Origin: Plumapathes pennacea
Taxonomy: Eukaryota > Cnidaria > Anthozoa > Antipatharia > Myriopathidae
Length of the DNA: 64,000 bases
Direction of reading: 5' to 3'
Assembly (NCBI GenBank): GCA_964036295.1
Contig: OZ038468.1
Span: forward strand, 9,558,183-9,622,182
Shown: piece after piece, positions 31,219 through 41,502 of the stretch
How the letters are laid out: every line of letters begins with the position of its first letter
Position numbering within the stretch: position 1 is the stretch's first letter
Notes under the pieces: model-generated
What the model was told of the DNA's origin: nothing
Database searches by the model: none
Seen by the model: the letters and a program-made list of their open reading frames with translations, nothing else
Translations under genes and position numbers: made by a program

Positions 31219-32499
31219 GTGAAGAAGCTAGCATGGGACACGCCATTACCACAGGAGATTCGAGAGGGATGGGAGAAATGGGAACGTGGACTGCCAGACA
31301 TCGTCGCTACAGTCCGCAGCATTCCAACTTATCAGGAGGCAATCGACGAGATTCAACTCCACGCATTTGGCGATGCCAGTGGTCACGGAGTGTGCGCCAC
31401 AGTTTACGCTGTCGTGGCGCAAGCGTCAGGCGTTAGTAGAGGTTTGGTAGCAGCTAAGTCACGGCTCGCTAAGGAGGGACTAACGATCCCACGTCTGGAA
31501 CTGGTGGCCGGTCACATGGTTATCAACCTGGCGTCTAACGGACGTGTCGCACTAGAGGGCTTTCCTGTCGCGCCTGTCACCCACTGCTGGCTGGACAGTA
31601 CAGTCGCGCTTCACTGGATTCACGATAACGGAGAATATCGACAGTTCGTGGCCAATCGCGTGCGAAAGATCCAGAGTCACCCGGAAGTGCGGTGGCATCA
31701 CGTCCCAACGAACGAGAACCCTGCCGACCTCAGGAGTCGGGGAGGGAGTGTCAGTGGACACGAACTCTGGTGGAAGGGTCCCGCCTGGCTGCTGGACCAA
31801 CAGCAGTGGCCGCCGCAGATCGTCACCAAGGCCAGTCCCCAGAGTACTGGAGAACGGAAGGTTCAACGAGAACTTTTCGCGGCTGTGGTCGAAGTAAACA
31901 ACGACTTTGACCACGTGCTCGATAAGTTCGGCTTGCATAAAGCCATGAGGATCGGTGTGTGGATCTCGCGATTCACTCACAATTCTTGCAATCCTTCGAA
32001 CAAGATCCAGGGACCGCTCACGACTAGCGAGGTAGCGAAACAGGAGCTGTTCTATATCAAGAGAGCGCAGAGTCGAGGGATGAGCGAGAACAAGTTTACA
32101 GTTGACAAAGAACAGCTTAATTTACGACTAAATGGTGAAGGAGTCTGGGTATGCCATGGCCGAATCCAGGGGGAGCTGCCCATCTATCTACCAGATTCGT
32201 CTCCTGTTACTGCTGAAATTGTCAAGCGCGTGCACGAGACATCCATACATGGGGGTGTTAGTCTGACGATGGCCAAGGTGCGAGAGAGGTTTTGGGTGCC
32301 ACGCCTGCGCCGGCTGGCCAAGAGAATTGTCAAGTACTGTTGGGGTTGCAAGCGTTTCCATGCCGTGCCGGCTGGAGACCCCCCTCCAGGCTATCTACCA
32401 AGAGAGCGGACAGAGGGAACCGTACCCTTTGATGTCATCGGAGTGGACTTCGCCGGTCCCATTAAGTACCGAAACAAGAATAAAGAAGAGAGAGCGTAG
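31219..32499 (+). pseudogene. BEL/Pao RNase H and integrase N-terminal part
   Basis: An open frame with RNase H (LHAFGDASGHGVCATVYAVV, LELVAGHMV, CWLDSTVALHWI), then the integrase zinc-binding domain (VHETSIHGGVSLTMAKVRER with paired His, then YCWGCKRFH) and the first catalytic aspartate in FDVIGVDFAGP. It stops at amber codon TAG 32497-32499. The following frame continues without a shift, so a single nonsense change separates the integrase halves. Confidence 0.88.
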
Positions 32500-33435
32500 G
32501 TAGTACTGTACTCCTGCTGTCAGACACGCGGGGTATTCTTGGAGGTCCTTCCCAGCCTTGAGACTCCCGAGTTCTTACAGAGTCTGAAACGCTTAATCGC
32601 ACGAAGGGGCCGGCCGTCAAAGGTCTATTCAGACAATGGATCTACATTCAAGGCAGCTGCTAAGTGGCTACGAAAGGTCAAGGAAAACGAAAAGTTCCAT
32701 GAATTCCTGAGTGACCATTCCATCACGTGGAACTTCAATGTGAGTCGCGCGCCATGGTGGGGCGGACACTTCGAGCGGTTGATCGGAGTGATGAAGGCAG
32801 CCTTCTACAAGTCTGTTGGACAAGGGATTCTTAGCTGGCCCGAGCTGTGTGAGCTGATTCTGGACATCGAGATATCGATGAACAACCGCCCACTGTGCTA
32901 CCTGGAGGAGGACGCTCAGTTACCGACGCTAACACCGAACTCCTTCCTGTTCCTGAACACCAACTACCTTCCTGAATTGGAGCCACACAGTATAGATGAT
33001 CGAGATCTAAGGAAGCGAGCGAAGTTCCTGAAGGCCACTAAGGAAGCCATGTGGCGCCGCTGGACAGGAGAGTATCTGCGAGCACTGAGAGAGCGGCATC
33101 AGCAGAAGAATCGTGGGAAAGAAAATCAGTTAGCCGTCGGCGACGTGGTGATAATCAAATCAGATGACCGCAACCGAAACAACTGGCCGTTAGGCGTAGT
33201 GGAGGAGCTTTACGTGGGCAGAGATGATGTAGTACGTGCCGCGAAACTACGAGCAGGCAGAGGCCACATGGAGCGGGCAATCAAGCACCTATACCCGTTG
33301 GAGCTGTCGTGTGACCTCCCTCGTAATCAACCGCGGGTACTGAATCCTGAAGCAGTTGCGTACCGACCCAGAAGAGACACAGCAGCAGCCGCTGGCCTAC
33401 GCGTCCAAGACATACTAGATGATGATGATCACTAG
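32500..33435 (+). pseudogene. BEL/Pao integrase catalytic core and C-terminus
   Basis: In frame with the preceding ORF past the amber codon. YSDNGSTF holds the second catalytic aspartate and WGGHFERLIGVMK the glutamate. A C-terminal domain (GDVVIIKSDDRNRNNWPLG) follows, and the protein ends in an Asp-rich tail (DILDDDDH). All integrase motifs are kept; only the stop at 32497 breaks the chain. Confidence 0.88.
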
Positions 33436-33560
33436 AGTCTCTCATATATATGAACTGCGTGCATTAGTATAACCCTCGTTATCATGCAACCGCATTTATC
33501 GTGACCTTTTTCGTTAGTTTGTTTAAGAGTTAGTAATTACATATGCCTCGAGAAAGAGTC

Positions 33561-33573
33561 ATATGGGGGAGTG
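33561..33573 (+). promoter_or_regulatory. putative polypurine tract
   Basis: atatgggggagtg lies immediately 5' of the 3' LTR, the expected position for plus-strand priming. Confidence 0.5.
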
Positions 33574-33780
33574 TGTCGGAAACCAACTTCCGTTTTTCAT
33601 TGTTATTGTTAAGATTGACAGTTCGTAATTAGCATATTAGACATGTGCTCAGAGAGAGAGGAGAGTGTCGTGTTATGAACGAATGCTGAACGATGTAAGT
33701 CTCGAGCGAAGCGTGCTCTGAATCAACAATATAGCGAGTATTTAGGAAACGTGTGTGACTGTTGACACACGTTTTCGACA
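33574..33780 (+). repeat. BEL/Pao 3' LTR
   Basis: 207 bp, three mismatches to the 5' LTR. It is followed by the CAGT target duplicate at 33781. Confidence 0.95.
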
Positions 33781-34430
33781 CAGTGGTTCTCACTGGTTGG
33801 AAGGTACCTGCCAAGTCTAAAACAGTGGGTAGGTCACCACTGTTCATGACCATTGTAGCCTTCTCTTTGCTCTTCACTCCTAAGAGGTCGCGAAGAGAAG
33901 ACTGTAAATCGGGAACATACACATCTTCCAGTGATGCAACACTTTCTTGGAGGATTTGAAAGTGCGTCATAAAGCGGTTTGGAAAAGCACTGAGGTCCAG
34001 GACCTCCATTCACCAGAGACATTGCAATCATTTGCCCTGCCAAAAAATATTCGTTATCATCCAGGCATTTGGCCTGGTACGACAAGAATTTTTGACCTTC
34101 CCGGCAACAAAACAGCTGACTCAACTATAGACTCAATTGCCAGTGTAAAAAACTCTCTCAGGCCCCTTGATCTGCAGTACGTTCACTTGTTCCGATATCA
34201 TCGGTGAATTTCATGGAAATTTTGTTGCATGGAGAAAAAGAATTGCGTGTCAAACCTCTTTTGGCACCTTCCCATATAAAACTACGTGAAATGTTAAATT
34301 TACTTATTTTGCTGTTATTAATTACGATTGCAAGATTCTCTGTTATGTCTGACAATGAAGGCGGCACTTCCTCCTCCACTCTATTCTCTGGTAGGCCGTC
34401 CTGCCTGTCAAGAGGGGTGGGTACCACTTT
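33781..34430 (-). pseudogene. HECT domain N-lobe (5' part of split gene)
   Basis: Minus-strand blocks in order: SRSFIWEGAKRG and MKFTDDIGTSERTADQG (34427-34160), LREFFTLAIESIVESAVLLP (about 34160-34090), YFLAGQMIAMSLVNGGPGPQ (about 34060-34000) and ASLEDVYVPDLQSSLRDLLG (about 33950-33890). These are successive parts of a HECT N-lobe. Each block is in a different frame from the next: there are frameshifts at about 34163, 34095 and 33960. It joins conceptually to the C-lobe at 27865, with the BEL/Pao element between them. Confidence 0.72.
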
Positions 34431-34540
34431 ATGAATAGAAACAAAATTGATACTATTTAGAAGTGCAAGAAAATCTGGTGGTACAGAGAACTACAGAAGT
34501 TCTACCTATTTTCCAGATCATGCTGTGCAATTAAGATTAT

Positions 34541-34640
34541 ACAGTCGAACCCCTATGAAGTGGCCACACTCGGGGAAATGGAAAGTGGCCGCTGAATAGA
34601 GGTTGGCACTTAATAGGGGTTTTATTTACAGTATCATACT
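34541..34640. repeat. pogo/Tigger-like MITE end
   Basis: cagtcgaacccctatgaagt and, 80 bases on, the inverted-like aataggggtt form the short ends of a CAGT-starting MITE that lies in an intron or gap of the HECT gene. The family assignment is inferred from the end motif. Confidence 0.45.
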
Positions 34641-34788
34641 GACAATTTAAAATTGTGTTATGGTGAAGCCCCTCCTTCATCGGGATCTACAGTAGCGGCA
34701 GTGACTGGCAGTGTGTCGGCCGTGGTTGTGTTGTTTGTTGTCTCAACGAAGCCTACGAATTGTATGTCAGCATCTTCCAGAGGAGAGG

Positions 34789-36312
34789 TCATCCCAGGGA
34801 TTTGACCATGGTTAGGGTGCTCCGGTCTGTAAGCTCCCTTTCAGGTGGCAGATAGTCCCCGGTTGGGTCGAACAATATGAAGTTTTCTGGGTCCATACTA
34901 AGCGACCCAGCCCAGTCATGGACTGATACATTGAGGAGGAAGAGGGGAATTTTCTGGCTACAATCAAATGCAAAAGTAGTTGAGACACTGCATATTTTGA
35001 GCAATTTATCGGCTTTTAAGTTTTGTTCATTTCTGCCCCCCCCCTTCCTTCGTCTCAATGTTGTTCAGGCCTGAAATCTCGTTGTGCGATATTGGATACT
35101 CAACATTGAAACAGGGGGGGGGGGGGGGAAGATGCTGTCAAACGAAATCCAGATAAGAATGAGGGAATAGAAGAGAAAATTGGGTCTTTTTTTGCGAGTG
35201 TCTCAACCATTTTGCATTTGATTGTAGCATTCCCATTGTGACATGGCGTAGTCGAATCATCATACCATCTTCGGATGGTTCAGGAGGAACTCTGGCCATC
35301 CTGGCATGGCAAGCTTTCACCTTTCATTCCGCTTCCCTCACCTTCTCGAGCGCGTTCTTTCTTTCTTGGTACTTGACTGTCTGCTTTCAGGGACTCCTCA
35401 TATGCCTGGTCTTGACTCTCCAAGAGACCCTGCCTCTCTTCTGAGGAGCCAATTAAGGTACTCGTATTGCCATCTCCTAACATGGGTGCAGATTCATATT
35501 GGTCATCAACACTAAAGCTTCGTGAGTTGTTTGAAGGCAATTTAGGAACGGAAATCTCCTTCCTCTTAGATCTGAGATAGATGCAGACAATGTTTGCTTT
35601 ATGCGCTTCAATGTAATTACCCAAGTTAAAGGGTAATTTAGAATTTCCAATTTTGACAGTCACACTGATGTGTTCATCCCTGACGTTTGCAAGGTCAAAT
35701 TCCATATCTTCCTTGTTTCCAAAGATGCACTTTTCATTGGGAAGAACAAATCCTTGCAAGCTCACGTCAAATCAACACGATTCGACGACTGGGGCATGTG
35801 ACAAATTCTGCTGCCCCCCCCCTTTTGCAAGAGGGACAAGGACATACGCTTGCTCTTTTTCCTAGTAATGTTTCCAGCCAAGTTGAATTCTTCTGGTCGT
35901 CTTTTTCTCAATCTTTCCTGGTTGATGGGCACGCTTGGAGGTTGACTTCACTCTCTTTCTCTGCAGGAAGGCCTCTAGAAGCGATTTCTTTTGCTCTCTT
36001 CTGTCATCTACTTCTATTCCCTTGACTGCAGTAGTTGTACAAAACCCTCTAAGGCTTAACCTGTCCCCAGCCTTTGCCAAGCCCATGGTTTCAGAGAGAA
36101 AGTTATCTGTCGCATGGATGATGGCAGATATATCCATCTGGAAAGAACAGATAACATGGAATCAGGCTAAATGTGCAATGAACATGAAAGAATATTTCAA
36201 AACCAAATAACATTGATTTCAGTGGAAATACTATAAATAATTTAACCTTTTCAGATCGGAACTTTTCATTCACATCTTCTGCTATGCCCCTATTCTTCAG
36301 GAACTCGCACAC
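34789..36312 (-). pseudogene. 5' exons of SAM-like/HECT gene
   Basis: Minus-strand exons upstream of the HECT N-lobe. Exon 36312-36247 is bounded by a TTCACAG acceptor and GTTAAA donor (VCEFLKNRGIAEDVNEKF). The exon from 36137 follows TTTCCAG (MDISAIIHATDNFLSETMGL then GDRLSLRGFC). Together they make a SAM-like helical fold with the family-typical GDRLxLRGFC end. The frame 35765-35280 (GFVLPNEKCIFGNKEDMEF) and 35058-34789 (LSMDPENFILFDPTGDYLPP) are probably middle exons. The gene order SAM-like then HECT matches G2E3-like genes that are multiplied in cnidarian genomes. Exon joins in the middle are uncertain. Confidence 0.55.
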
Positions 36313-36379
36313 CTGTGAATATAGGAAAGGGAAGGAAATGAGTGAACAAATATTGGTCAAAAGTTTGTCATCTCCAATT

Positions 36380-36540
36380 CAACCTGTATTAAGCGGACCC
36401 CCTATTAAACGGACACCAGCTTGGGTCCTGAAATTTTCTTCACATATTTACTGTAAAATGAACACCTCTATTAATCGTATGCGGACATCAAAATAAAGCC
36501 ATCTTGTTTCCCGAAACCTATGTTAAGCGGACACTTCAAG
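36380..36540. repeat. TTAAGCGGAC-type MITE, pogo/Tigger-like
   Basis: Repeats of the motif tattaagcggac / tattaaacggacac / tgttaagcggacac occur three to four times within 160 bases. It is a dispersed invertebrate repeat type. No coding. Confidence 0.5.
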
Positions 36541-36576
36541 TATTTTAGAGTGTATTATTATTAGATTATGAGATTA

Positions 36577-37068
36577 TGAGATTTTATGACCCATCAAATA
36601 TTTCCTCCCACGCGTGATTGGTGGAATTGTGATGCGTGACCGAATAATGTCCGCTCACGAGTGGACATTATCAGCGAATAACCCCGCCTGGCGAACAAAC
36701 GCTGTTTATTGACAATATCCGAACACAATTTTATATATCAATCACAAAAACACATTACGAGATGGACTATTGAGGAGGAGATCAATTTATTGGTTGAAAA
36801 AGCAGTTCCAGAAAGCACCAAAAAGCTTCACAGTCCCTGTGCCATTATTTGTGCTGTGAGAGGAAATATTTGAAGATAATAAAGACAATAAACTACTTTT
36901 GGCTTCGGAAATATGCACGGATAATTGTCCTTGGACATTATCTGTTCCTCGAAGCACACAGTTGCCCTTGAGCTTCGCTCGGGCAACTGTTCGCTTCTCG
37001 GAACAGATAATATCCTCAGACAGTTATCCGTGCATATTTCCTCGCCAAAAGTAGTTTATTGTTTATAT
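36577..37068. mobile_element. foldback/MITE-like insertion with large hairpin
   Basis: 36885-37062 is one long imperfect inverted repeat: outer arms acaataaactacttttggc and its complement, inner arms around cagttgccc/gggcaactg. The 17-base sequences at 36560-36576 and 37069-37085 are the same except one base and may be a target duplication. No ORF inside. Confidence 0.6.
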
Positions 37069-37085
37069 ATTAGACTATGAGATTA

Positions 37086-37599
37086 CTGTCTACTTGTAAA
37101 AGCGTCTTTTCTGGTTGTGATGGCCTGTCGTGAAACATTGGTGATAAACCATAAACCAGTAAAACTATGGAAGAAGCAACACGACGCCTACAGTCAGAAG
37201 AGTTACTAAGTGCTAGAATATGTAGCCATTTTAGTATAATGGGTGTGTGATCGACTTGTAGTGTGTATCAACGTGAGACTGATTGAACAGTAACAGATTG
37301 ACAATGGTTGGCCAGTAACGCATGAAAAGTATACAGTTCTGCGAGTGTTGCACTAGCACCGATCCGAGACTTTTGAGCGCCAATTAAAGTTCTGCGACAA
37401 GAATGGTTTATAGTTCATTTCATGGTTTTCAAGTAGAAAAAAATCGGAAAGCTGTAGCTACGAATTATTTATCAGGTGGCGAGACTGCGTAGGGGTGTCT
37501 ATTTACCTGATTTCCCTCAAGATTCAAAGACTGAGGTGAGCGTATAGACAGCTTATTCATGTTACTTATTGAAAAGTACGGTGTGCATGTATCCAGGAA
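37086..37599. other. no gene recognised
   Basis: AT-rich sequence without a supportable frame or repeat family. Confidence 0.5.
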
Positions 37600-38152
37600 C
37601 TTGCTATAATTCACAAATTCTGAATTATTGTGAGGTCATAGTCACCTATTCCTGTAATGTATTGAGGACAGAAGAACTCCATGAAATCAGCCATGAAGCC
37701 TTCAGCTGTTAGAGTTCTTGCCACAACTTTGGCTGGAAATTAGGTCTGTGTCTTTGCCCAAAGAAGGGGCTTCCAAATTTCAATCTTCTCCTTTGTGATG
37801 AGGGGGAACCATGTTAAATCGGTTGACCAGTATTGTGGTTTGTTTGATTTCTGGTACTCAGAGTCAATTAACCAAGACAGTCTAGATTTGTTATGGAGAT
37901 GACGGTGCCAGCAAATGAAAGGTTGATAAGAGGTTGAAATACACATCCATATCCCCATATCTGAATACTGGGTATTGGTAGAAGACCAGAGGGATGACAT
38001 CTTCCAGTAAGTACAAGAGGCATACATAATCGTGGTCTTTGCATCGGCCAAACTGACTGACTAAGTTTTTTTCGAACCATCCATGTCCAATACCACGGCA
38101 CGTAAGAAGTCGTAAAAGTGAATTCTTGAATTGTACGACTCATGCAAGTCAT
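37600..38152 (-). pseudogene. decayed coding segment, unknown (possibly DUF6589-like)
   Basis: Minus-strand frames, shifted against each other, give LLYLLEDVIPLVFYQYPVF followed by YGDMDVYFNLLSTFHLL, then LIDSEYQKSNKPQYWSTDLT. The VIPLVFYQYPVF...GDMDVYF block recalls a protein family of cnidarian repeats annotated with DUF6589-like domains, but I am unsure. Frameshifts near 38065 and stops near 37930 break it. Confidence 0.3.
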
Positions 38153-38600
38153 CTAATGTGTTAAGGAATCATAAAGAAGGCCAGTCGATCCGTGAATCTC
38201 ATTGACTGTGCCCATTCTTACTACTCGTACAAGTCATCTAATGTATTCATGAGTCGTAAAGAAATCCAATTGATTCGTAAATCTCATTGACAGTGTCTCA
38301 TTCTAGTAAAAACACAGCGTGAAACACACAAATAAGCGTATTATGCACATACAAATTAAGTGTATCCTTGTTCTAGAAAAAACACCCAGCGCGAAATGCA
38401 TACAAGAAGTGTATTCCTTGTTCTACTAAAAACACCATGCGAAATGCACGCACTTGTATCTATCTACTAAAAAGCAATGCATAAATACTCAAACAAGAAG
38501 TGTATTCCTTGTTATACAAAAAGCACGGAGCGAAATGCAAAGAAGTGTATTCCTAGTTCTACTAAACTGCACCACACAAATTTGTTTAAAGCACACATGT
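38140..38600. repeat. two families of diverged direct repeats
   Basis: At 38140-38310 a unit beginning acaagtcatctaatgt is present twice, about 85 bases apart. At 38340-38570 a second unit, tgtattccttgttctacta followed by aaaacac...gcgaaatgca, recurs four or five times every 45-65 bases. Coding potential is nil. Confidence 0.65.
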
Positions 38601-38876
38601 ATTATTTGTTCTCAAACTAAAAGCATCCACCTATTACAATGAACAAACAACACAAACAAAGCTACTCAAAGGTACATTTTTATGGCATTCATCAATTTTG
38701 TAAATATTGTTGATTGTTCTATGAATCTGTGCCCACTGTTAGAACACCGATTTCTAGTCGACACGGGCTACCATCCAGATATAACATCTTGGTATACTGC
38801 AAGTTATAGAAATGAAACCATTCCCTTCTTGTATATTCCAAGTTCCTCTCTATGAAATACAGTTGTCTCCTCTTTT

Positions 38877-39240
38877 TCATGGCTTTTTGGCTCCCACTCC
38901 TGAGACGCCATAATGCATTTTATTTAACAGCGTTGGTTTAAAGCCATTTCCAATGAAAAGTACAGCTAACTTGAAGTTTCGCTGTCCTTTATAGGATTCT
39001 TTCAAAAACTTATTTGGACCCACTGCAACCACAAGGTCAGTTGAAGAATGCTTCTCCATTCAGTACCCTAAACAAATCCACTCTTCTTTGTGGCTTTGGC
39101 TCTGGTCATCTGGCCCATATATCCTGTACAACATCTTATCGTGGATGCCATCTGTCTCTCTTTCTTTGCTCCTGATCGTATGAGATGCACAGCGTCCAAT
39201 ATCTGACAACGTTTTTGAATAGACCCATCTGAGGTGTTCA
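38877..39240 (-). pseudogene. unrecognised decayed coding segment
   Basis: A minus-strand frame reads IHDKMLYRIYGPDDQSQSHK and EEWICLGY, then a stop, then VAVGPNKFLKESYKGQRNFK, NGFKPTLLNKMHYG. It is regular enough to look like former coding sequence, but I do not recognise the family. Confidence 0.3.
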
Positions 39241-39666
39241 GACGTTTAGGTGTGCAGAGACCAAAGTAGCTAGAAGCTTTCGAGTTGGTCCCTGACTATA
39301 TTTGAATAGTGTGATATTGAGGTAAATTATACATTTAGTTATCTACAACACGTTCCAGAATAACTTTCAATATCCTAAAGTGTGAAAAACGGTAAAAATT
39401 TCATGTTAAATCCAGTTTCTTGCAAAAGGTATGCCAATATTTATTGAACATCGCCAAAGTTTACAAAGATAACCTTAAAGGCGGCAAAATACAATTGTAT
39501 TCAATGAATTCCCCCAGAAGATCCAAATAACGCGTATGGTGTGTTTTCTTTCTTCGCGAAGGAAATCTGGCCATGTCGATGTTTTCGGCCAAAAACGCTG
39601 TTTTATTCTAAAAATTAACTATAAAATATTGTGAGAATCATTGGAGTACTGATGAAAACGAACCAT

Positions 39667-39970
39667 TAAGTGGGTCTGCAATCGCAGAGCCATTTTTTGT
39701 TTCCAAATACTGTGGAATCAAGCTACTTGAAATGGATCTGCAATCGCAGAGCCATTTCTTTTAAATACTGCGGAGTCAAGTTACATGAAACAGCTCTGTG
39801 ACCTTTCTTTTCAAGTCAAGTTACTTGAAATGGATCTGCGAACGCAGAGCCATTTTTTAAATCAGTACTGCGCAATCAAGTTACTTGAAATGGATCTGCA
39901 GTCGCAGAGCCATTTATTATTCCGAATTCGGCCGAGTCAAATTACGTGAAATGGATCTGCGATCACACGT
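39667..39970. repeat. tandem array of ~60-bp palindrome-bearing units
   Basis: About five and a half units, starting near 39671, 39731, 39789, 39829, 39889 and 39950. Each unit holds a near-perfect palindrome of the type aatggatctgcg/cgcagagccatt, and a second shorter one, tcaagttacttga. The units diverge mostly in the spacers; the third is the most degraded. Confidence 0.85.
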
Positions 39971-40541
39971 CCAATCCTTGGAAACGAAATGAAGAAAAGA
40001 AAATGCGTGCAAACAGCATTACAGTACATCAGTGTGTAAAATAATTGTACTGCATAGATTACATTCATTAATTGACTGCAACATGTATGTAAAATATTTT
40101 TCACTTGTATACATTTAGTACATTGTGGTTGTGCTGTAAATTCTCTCAGGATTAACATTTCATATACAGTAATGTACAATGACAACATTAGGGACGTATT
40201 TTTTGTTCACCTTTGGTAAATGGTAAAGAAACACAACACTGCATCCTGGGAAACTTCTTAGGCTCGACACAGCATCAGTTATCTTTGCTGCGTCAGTGTG
40301 TGCAGGAAAATCTTTAACATCCGGCATTGCCCCTTTCTTGATAGTGATCACCTCTTCACTTTCTGGATCATTGCTAGACATTAGGGACTTTAAGCAAGAG
40401 TATGGGATATCGCTGGTACGGCAACAGGAAGTGCACACGACTTCCGTTTCAGTTAATGCGCATGTCATAGTCATGACCACCGGAGCTGGCCAAGCTACTA
40501 CAGCATAAATTGACTTTGCCGTAGTCGGAGTACGAGAGAAA
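39971..40541. other. no gene recognised
   Basis: Contains an open minus-strand stretch (40480-40160) without recognisable motifs. It may include the left end of the Harbinger element; I found no convincing inverted ends. Confidence 0.4.
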
Positions 40542-41419
40542 ATGGCAGCATATTCGGGAAAGAAGCGATCAATGTAAGTATTTTATTTCATGGTTATTGC
40601 ACTATATTTGAATGACCTAGTGTTTAGGTCGAATTTTATGATACATTCCTGAATTTCGAAGCTGTAGGCTTGTCATAAACTGTATACAGAGCCGCAAATA
40701 CCTGTGAACTGATAAATCAAATCGGGTTGAGCTAGATTTTCTATTTATGTTTAACATTCTAGACCCATGGAGTGGACACTCCAACATGATACACTGATGT
40801 GCCGAGAAATTTTGGTGATCCAGCTGTATACACAAGAAAGGTTCCAACGAACGTGGTCAACTTTGGACACAGATATCTGATAATCTAAACAGCATCGTGG
40901 AAATAAAGTTTCCAGTAACACAACGAGGAGTGAGAGGAAGGTTCGACTAACTGAAAGGAAGATTCCTGGCAAAGATAAGGCAAGAGGAAGTCAAGGGAAC
41001 GGGAACTTCTCCTCCAGAACTTTCCGAACTGGACACTCTAGTTGAAGAAATCATTGAAAGAGAAAAGCAGAAGCTGGTTCGAACAAAGTGAAGGGCGTCG
41101 AGCAAGACAGAAAGATAGCTGAAGAAATGAGGAAGAAAGCAATGGAGAAAGTTGGTGAAACTAAGAAGAGGACTGACACCGATGCCAGGAAAGTAAGTGA
41201 AAACGCACAACAGGTAACGAAGCTGTCGAATTCTTCAAGGAAAAGTTTGAAAGTGAACGACAGCTGAAAGAGAGAGAGCGGTCTCTGCAAAAACAGCAGA
41301 ATGAAATGTTTATTAATATGATGCAACAGTCTCAAACCATTCAAAACACCTTGCTGCAGCAACAGCAACAGCAGAACCTTGCATTTATGGCAGTTTTAGA
41401 GAAACTTGTACCAAAATAA
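40542..41419 (+). pseudogene. Harbinger Myb/SANT-like partner gene, broken
   Basis: Exon 1 from ATG 40542 (MAAYSGKKRSM) ends in GTAAGT. Exon 2, after TTCTAG at about 40762, gives WTLQHDTLMCREILVIQLY, then after a frameshift DNLNSIVEIKFPVTQRGVRG, a Myb/SANT-like DNA-binding fold. A stop follows, then SELDTLVEEIIEREKQK and a Gln/Glu-rich coiled coil (to 41419, ending LEKLVPK). The partner protein in PIF/Harbinger elements recruits the nuclease to the ends. One frameshift (about 40876) and one stop (about 40950) make it non-functional as read. Confidence 0.68.
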
Positions 41420-41502
41420 GCCGAGTTGGAAGGCAGTTAAACTTGTACCTGATAGGTGTACGTTTGTATTGTTTGTTGTTTGAGTTACAATATTTTCAGT
41501 GA

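Larger units (their letters stand above)
27866..33780 (+). mobile_element. BEL/Pao LTR retrotransposon
   Basis: A 5915-bp element with 207-bp LTRs (27866-28072, 33574-33780) that begin TGTCGG and end TCGACA. They differ at only three positions, so the insertion is recent. It is flanked by a 4-bp CAGT duplication. The domain order gag (DUF1759-like), zinc knuckles, DUF1758-like protease, RT, RNase H, integrase is that of BEL/Pao. The coding chain carries a frameshift near 30440, stops near 31054-31200 and an amber codon at 32497, so this copy is not autonomous despite its youth. Confidence 0.94.

Noticed and set aside
39667..39970. Palindromic repeats with spacers suggesting a CRISPR array
   Set aside because: Spacers are homologous between units and the host context is eukaryotic with introns; no cas-like genes.
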